From Acrocarpospora phusangensis (GTDB lineage Bacteria; Actinomycetota; Actinomycetes; Streptosporangiales; Streptosporangiaceae), in the NCBI RefSeq assembly GCF_016862995.1, contig NZ_BOOA01000004.1, positions 1-64,000 of the forward strand: DNA of 64,000 nucleotides, read 5' to 3'. Below the pieces are notes generated by a model. That model searched no databases, was not told the origin of the DNA, and worked only from the letters and a program-made list of their open reading frames with translations. Of this stretch, positions 60,017 through 64,000 are shown piece after piece (positions within the stretch are counted from its first letter, which is position 1; every line of letters begins with the position of its first letter). A program made the translations under genes and the position numbers.

Positions 60017-60601
60017 CTACTCTTCCGTTTCCGGGATGAGGCGGGCGACCGCCAGCTCCACCAGCTCTTGCAGCTGGGTTTCGGTGAAGACATCCGGCAG
60101 GGTGAGCTGTTCGACGATCAGCCAGCTCATGGCCAGGTAGAGCAGCAGGACCGCCGAGGCGTCGCCGGGCAGGCCCGACTCCAGGTGGTAGGCGACGTTC
60201 TCGTCGATGTTCGCCTTGATCTGCTCGGTGAGGACGGCGCGCAGGCCGGGGCGGCGGGTGGCCTCCAGGCGGAGCTCCAGCAGGGCGAGGTAGCCGGTGC
60301 GGTAGCCGGCGATGCGACCGACCAGGTCGTGCATGAGTCCGGCCACCCGTTTGCGGTCGCGCGGCCCGGTGAGACTCGCGGCCATGGTCGGCGCGTCGGG
60401 TGTCAGGTGTTCGTAGATGCGCGCTCCGGCCTGCGTGAGCAGGCCGTCCCGGTTCGCGAAGTAGTTGGAGGTCGTGCCGCCGGGGACGGCCGCCTGGGCG
60501 TCCACGGCCCGGAAGGTGAGGCCACGCGCCCCTTCCCGTGCCAGCACCTCGATGGCGGCGTCGAGCAGCGCCGCGCGCCGCGCCGGGTTCTGCCGAATCA
60601 C
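60017..60601 (-). CDS. TetR-family regulator
   Basis: 194 residues. N-terminal helix-turn-helix: LLDAAIEVLAREGARGLTFR, AVPGGTTSNYFANRDGLL; C-terminal ligand domain is all helical. GTG start at 60601, divergent from the DHFR-like gene with 72 bases between, where the repeated AGTACT motif sits. It probably represses both genes. Confidence 0.88.
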   Translation of the reverse strand: MIRQNPARRAALLDAAIEVLAREGARGLTFRAVDAQAAVPGGTTSNYFANRDGLLTQAGARIYEHLTPDAPTMAASLTGPRDRKRVAGLMHDLVGRIAGYRTGYLALLELRLEATRRPGLRAVLTEQIKANIDENVAYHLESGLPGDASAVLLLYLAMSWLIVEQLTLPDVFTETQLQELVELAVARLIPETEE

Positions 60602-60619
60602 GTTGACACCACTCCAGAT

Positions 60620-60662
60620 GTAGTACTACGTTCAAATCACTACAGACAGAGTACTTCATTCA
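60620..60662. promoter_or_regulatory. repeated operator-like motif, TetR/DHFR divergent region
   Basis: AGTACTACGTTCA (60622-60634) and AGTACTTCATTCA (60650-60662) are direct repeats 28 bases apart. The first overlaps a perfect palindrome GTAGTACTAC (60620-60629). Confidence 0.5.
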
Positions 60663-60673
60663 GGATGGTCAGC

Positions 60674-61252
60674 ATGCGAAATCTGGTCTACTACGTCGGC
60701 GTCAGCATCGACGGCTACATCGCCGGACCTCGCGGCGAGTTCGACTTCTATCCCGACATAACGTCGTGGATAACTGCGGAGTATCCCGAAACCGTCCCCA
60801 CCCACATGCGATCCCAGCTCGGGATCGACGCGCCGAACCGGCATTTCGACACGGTCGTGATGGGCAAGGGCACCTACCAGCCGGCTCTGGACCTCGGCGT
60901 CACAAGCCCGTACCAGCACTTGAGGCAGTACATCGTCTCGACCTCGCTCCCCGAGATCGACGACCCGCGGGTCGAGGTGGTCCGGGCCGACCCGGGCGGG
61001 CTCGTCCAGGAACTCAAGAAGGAGGACGGCCCGGACATCTGGCTGTGCGGCGGCGGCATGCTCGCCGGGGCGCTCCTCCCCCACATCGACGAACTGATCG
61101 TCAAGCACTATCCGGTGATCGCCGGTGACGGCGTCTCCGCGTTCACGGGAGCCTTCCAGCCCACCCTCTTCACCCCCACCCGCTCCCAGTCCTTCGGCAA
61201 CGGCACCACCGTCTCCTGGTACGCCAGGACCGGCTCTCGTACTTTGGGCTGA
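60674..61252 (+). CDS. dihydrofolate reductase-like (RibD C-terminal) protein
   Basis: 192 residues: RNLVYYVGVSIDGYIAGPRG start, FDTVVMGKGTYQPALDLG, then DIWLCGGGMLAGALLPHIDE and the NADPH-site glycine run. Typical of the RibD-C/DHFR-like group near TetR genes. ATG 60674 is favoured by spacing from AGGATGG; an ATG at 60665 is possible. Substrate unknown. Confidence 0.85.
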   Translation: MRNLVYYVGVSIDGYIAGPRGEFDFYPDITSWITAEYPETVPTHMRSQLGIDAPNRHFDTVVMGKGTYQPALDLGVTSPYQHLRQYIVSTSLPEIDDPRVEVVRADPGGLVQELKKEDGPDIWLCGGGMLAGALLPHIDELIVKHYPVIAGDGVSAFTGAFQPTLFTPTRSQSFGNGTTVSWYARTGSRTLG

Positions 61253-61274
61253 TACGGAGTGATGCGGGCTCTCG

Positions 61275-61280
61275 TACCAT
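61275..61280 (+). promoter_or_regulatory. -10 box of a leaderless promoter
   Basis: TACCAT ends 6 bases before the GTG at 61287, no Shine-Dalgarno. Confidence 0.5.
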
Positions 61281-61286
61281 GATTTG

Positions 61287-62420
61287 GTGCTCGGCCTGAT
61301 TCGCTCTTTATGGGACGAGCCTCGTCCGCTCAGCCCGCCGCCGCGGGTCTGGCGGGACTGGGCGCTCGTGGGCGTGCTCGTGCCGGTCGCCGTCCTCGAA
61401 GGGTTCCTGCGCAGGGACCTTCCGTGGCCGGCGGTCTCCGTGCTCCTCACCGCAGGGCTGACGGTCACCCTGCTGTGGCGCAGGACCATGCCGCTCCTCA
61501 TGATCGTGATCGCGTTCGGCGTCAACGGCGTGGCCCACCTGATCGTGGGCGGCAACGCGCTGGAGACGCACACCATGGTCTTCCTGCTCATCCTGGTGCA
61601 CGCGCTGGTGCGCTGGGGGGCCGGCCGCGAGGTGGTGATCGGGCTCACCATCGTCGTGGCCGCGGCCGTGTGGACGATGGCCGCCAATTTCACGGTCTGG
61701 GCCGACGTGATCGGCGGGAGCGCCGTCCTGGCCGTGTCCGTCGCCCTCGGGGTGGCGTTCCGCTACCGGTCCGGGGCGAGGATGCGCGAACTCGACAGGG
61801 TCAAGCTGCTCGAACGCGAACAGCTGGCCCGCGACCTGCACGACACCGTCGCCCACCACGTCTCGGCGATGGCGATCCGCGCCCAGGCGGGCCTGGCCAC
61901 CGCGGCGCTGCGCCCGGACGCCGCGACCGACGCGCTCCGGGTGATCGAGGAGGAGGCCTCGCGCGCGCTCGCGGAGATGCAGACCATGGTCCGCGCCCTG
62001 CGCCGGGACCAGCCGGCCGACCTGACGCCCGCGCGGCGCATCGCCGACCTGAACGACCTCGCCCGCCACGGCCGCTCCGGCCCGCCCGTCGAGGTGGAGA
62101 TCTCGGGCGACGTCGGCGACCTCCCGCCGTCGATCCAGGCCGCGATCTACCGCCTGGCCCAGGAGTCGGTCACCAACGCCCGGCGGCACGCCCGGCACGC
62201 CACCCGCATCGAGGTCCGCGTCACCGCCGACGACACGTCCGTACGCCTGCGGGTCAGCGACGACGGTGAGAGCAGCGCCATGCGCCCGGCCGCCTCGCCC
62301 GGCTACGGCCTCATCGGCATGATCGAACGTGCCGACCTGCTCGGCGGCACCTGCGTGGCCGGGCCCGACGCCGATCGCGGCTGGACCGTCACCGCCGTGC
62401 TGCCGCGGACGGCGGCATGA
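61287..62420 (+). CDS. NarL-type sensor histidine kinase
   Basis: 377 residues. Four to five membrane helices (about 25-165), then HisKA_3 with LARDLHDTVAHHVSAMAIRA (phospho-acceptor His in DLHDTVAHH) and HATPase_c (LAQESVTNARRHARHATRIE, GYGLIGMIERADLLGG). GTG at 61287 chosen by the leaderless box; TTG 61284 is one codon upstream. Overlaps the response regulator start (ATGA). Confidence 0.9.
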   Translation: MLGLIRSLWDEPRPLSPPPRVWRDWALVGVLVPVAVLEGFLRRDLPWPAVSVLLTAGLTVTLLWRRTMPLLMIVIAFGVNGVAHLIVGGNALETHTMVFLLILVHALVRWGAGREVVIGLTIVVAAAVWTMAANFTVWADVIGGSAVLAVSVALGVAFRYRSGARMRELDRVKLLEREQLARDLHDTVAHHVSAMAIRAQAGLATAALRPDAATDALRVIEEEASRALAEMQTMVRALRRDQPADLTPARRIADLNDLARHGRSGPPVEVEISGDVGDLPPSIQAAIYRLAQESVTNARRHARHATRIEVRVTADDTSVRLRVSDDGESSAMRPAASPGYGLIGMIERADLLGGTCVAGPDADRGWTVTAVLPRTAA

Positions 62421-63073
62421 ACATCCGGGTGATCGTGGCCGACGACCAGGAGATCGTCCGGACCGGGCTGGTGATGATCCTGGACGCCCAGCCGGGCATC
62501 GAGGTGGTCGGGGCGGCCGACGACGGCAGGCGGGCCGTGGAGTTGGCGCGGCGGCTGCGGCCCGACGTGTGCCTGTTCGACATCCGCATGCCCGGCATGG
62601 ACGGCATCGAGGCCACCCGCGCCCTCGCCGGCCCGACCGTCGAGGACCCGCTCGCCGTCGTCGTCATCACCACGTTCGACCTCGACGAGTACGTCTACGC
62701 CGCCCTGCGCGCCGGCGCCCGGGGCTTCCTGCTCAAGAACGCGGGGGCGGACCTGCTGGCCCAGGCCGTCCGGGCCGCCGCCGGCGGCGACGCGCTGATC
62801 GCGCCGAGCATCACCGCCCGCCTGCTCGGCGCCTTCGCCCGCGCCGGCCCTCCCCCGTCCTCGGCGCGGCCGATCGAGGCGCTCACGGACCGCGAGGAGC
62901 AGATTCTGGTCGCCGTGGCGCGGGGCCGTACGAACGGGGAGATCGCCGACGAGCTGTACATCTCGCTCAGCACGGTCAAGACGCACATCGCCAGCCTCAT
63001 GGCGAAGCTCGGGGCCCGCAATCGGGTCGAGATCGCCATGTGGGCGTACGAGACGAACCGGGTCAGGACCTGA
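62417..63073 (+). CDS. NarL/LuxR-family response regulator
   Basis: 218 residues. Receiver: VIVADDQEIVRTGLVMIL, phospho-acceptor Asp in VCLFDIRMPGMDG, Lys in RGFLLKNAG. C-terminal LuxR helix-turn-helix: LTDREEQILVAVARGRTNGE, YISLSTVKTHIASLMAKLGA. Partner of the adjacent kinase. Its 3' end overlaps the convergent gene by 11 bases. Confidence 0.92.
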   Translation: MNIRVIVADDQEIVRTGLVMILDAQPGIEVVGAADDGRRAVELARRLRPDVCLFDIRMPGMDGIEATRALAGPTVEDPLAVVVITTFDLDEYVYAALRAGARGFLLKNAGADLLAQAVRAAAGGDALIAPSITARLLGAFARAGPPPSSARPIEALTDREEQILVAVARGRTNGEIADELYISLSTVKTHIASLMAKLGARNRVEIAMWAYETNRVRT

Positions 63074-63707
63074 CGCGGGTGCGCGGCCTTCTGATGATCC
63101 ATTCCGCGACCGCCAGGTTGATCACCCAGGCGGCGGCCAGGAGGAGCGCCCGGGTGGTCTCGATGGGCGCGCCGGCGAGCAGGATCAGCGGGAGCTGGGT
63201 CACGGCCTGTGTGCCCGCGCCCTGGCCGATCGCGTAGCCGCGGATCATCCAGGCGCGGTGGCGGGTGATGTCCCGCCGCCGGATCGCGGCCAGGCCGAGG
63301 AGGATGCACGCCACCATGGCCGTCCCGAACAGCAGCCGGAACGCGGCGAGGAGATCGCCGTCACCCGGCGGGCGGGGATAGAACAGCGTCATCCACAGCC
63401 CTGATAACGCGGCGATGAGCCCGCACGGGATCAGCAGCCGTCCGGCGGCGCGGTGCCAGCCGGATCTGCGGCGGCGGAATCCGGGGACGAACTGGAAAGC
63501 GCCCAGCACGCAGTAGAGGGTGGCGCCGACGATGTGCAACGCCACCGGAATCGGCGACGCGAAGAATCGCGCGTTCTCCGCCGTGACGGCCGCGCCCCCG
63601 GTCAACTGGGTGAGGCGGAACGCCCCGGCCGCCACCGGTACGGCACTGAGCACGAGCAGTCCCGCCGGCGCGAGCCATTCCCGCCTTTTCTTCGTCGTTT
63701 TCGTCAT
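63063..63707 (-). CDS. DUF2306 membrane protein
   Basis: 214 residues with about six helices; HIVGATLYCVLGAFQFVPGF, GWHRAAGRLLIPCGL and RHRAWMIRGYAIGQGAGTQA carry the conserved His residues of DUF2306, possibly heme or metal ligands. ATG at 63707; an ATG at 63743 would add 12 residues and neither has a strong ribosome site. Confidence 0.82.
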   Translation of the reverse strand: MTKTTKKRREWLAPAGLLVLSAVPVAAGAFRLTQLTGGAAVTAENARFFASPIPVALHIVGATLYCVLGAFQFVPGFRRRRSGWHRAAGRLLIPCGLIAALSGLWMTLFYPRPPGDGDLLAAFRLLFGTAMVACILLGLAAIRRRDITRHRAWMIRGYAIGQGAGTQAVTQLPLILLAGAPIETTRALLLAAAWVINLAVAEWIIRRPRTRVRS

Positions 63708-63876
63708 GCGCCGATCGTGACGGCCGGGGACCTCCCGGTTCATCGATAAACCGGCCCCTCCTGAGCTGGCCGATCATCCAGCAAACGGGCGTACTTTCGG
63801 CTGATGAGCCCTTCGCGATGGCTTCTTACGCTGATTTCGCGGGCCTCGATCGCCCGCAGTCGACAAGGAGAATCTG

Positions 63877-64000
63877 ATGAAGGCGTTCGTTCTGCGCTCG
63901 TACGGCCCGCCCGAGGTCCTGCGTCTCACCGATATCGCCACGCCGGTGCCCGGAGACGACGAAGTACTGATTCGGGTGGTCGCCACCTCGGTCAATCCGT
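63877..64000 (+). CDS. NADPH:quinone reductase-like protein (5' end only)
   Basis: The first 41 residues (MKAFVLRSYGPPEVLRLTDI, then PGDDEVLIRVVATSVNP) match the GroES-like N-terminus of zinc-type alcohol dehydrogenase/quinone oxidoreductases. AAGGAG at 63865-63870 fits the ATG at 63877. Cut by the window edge. Confidence 0.85.
   Translation, partial: MKAFVLRSYGPPEVLRLTDIATPVPGDDEVLIRVVATSVNP

Noticed and set aside
1-64000. tRNA or rRNA genes, insertion sequences or prophage
   Set aside because: No cloverleaf with a TTCGA-type arm, no rRNA core sequence, and no transposase or integrase motif was seen by eye.

Overview
The window is about 70% GC with strong third-position GC, GTG and TTG starts, ATGA/GTGA stop-start overlaps, many leaderless-looking promoters and rare TTA codons. 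Conservon-type signalling genes, a DUF574 methyltransferase, a FAD-independent KorAB pair and a second-type nuo locus all point to an actinomycete. Streptosporangiales is my best guess, but no rRNA or tRNA is present to confirm it.

Region 1 (347-12032): a partial complex I locus on the minus strand, nuoA-B-C-H and nuoI-J-K-L-M-N. It contains no nuoD, E, F or G. It is split by a plus-strand island at 7164-9609 holding a membrane helix-hairpin-helix gene, a remnant of a second copy, and a Ser/Thr kinase whose membrane module resembles the first gene. Next come a polysaccharide deacetylase lipoprotein (12211-13713), a Cys-containing leader peptide (13742-13822) and korA-korB (14001-16884), a 2-oxoacid:ferredoxin oxidoreductase. 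Together these suggest a ferredoxin-linked respiratory module rather than an NADH-linked one.

Region 2 (17021-48471): a Wzx/Wzy-type surface polysaccharide locus of about 31 kb. The plus-strand arm (17021-28811) carries a methyltransferase, deacetylase, GT2, epimerase, 2OG oxygenase, GNAT-fold transferase, AlgD-like nucleotide-sugar dehydrogenase, GT4, RmlC-like epimerase and two paralogous secreted beta-helix proteins. The minus-strand arm (40374-28774) carries a tightly coupled sugar-modification cassette (C-methyltransferase, RfbF-like nucleotidylyltransferase, PIG-L deacetylase, epimerase, DUF4910 protein, twin-Cys protein), then flippase, GT2, two Wzz-like proteins and a Wzy-like polymerase. 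A plus-strand pair (40590-42028) is RmlC plus GT2. A last minus-strand operon (48471-41995) has the initiating phosphoglycosyltransferase, rmlA, rmlB, rmlD and a WecG/TagA-type transferase fused to an alpha-toroid-like domain.

Region 3 (48711-64000): mixed housekeeping and regulatory genes. These are a crotonase, a GntR/EamA pair with a clear operator, a truncated conservon (cvnA-cvnC only), a DUF574 methyltransferase, a large secreted CBM32/beta-helix protein with a good terminator, a VOC protein, a TetR gene divergent from a DHFR-like gene, a NarL-type two-component system, a DUF2306 protein and the start of a zinc-type quinone oxidoreductase.

The most unusual items are the leader peptide before korA, the nuoDEFG-less complex I locus, the coupled sugar-modification cassette with its twin-Cys protein, and the WecG fusion with an internal Shine-Dalgarno and TTA codons. 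All functions come from reading motifs by eye; no database search was run.
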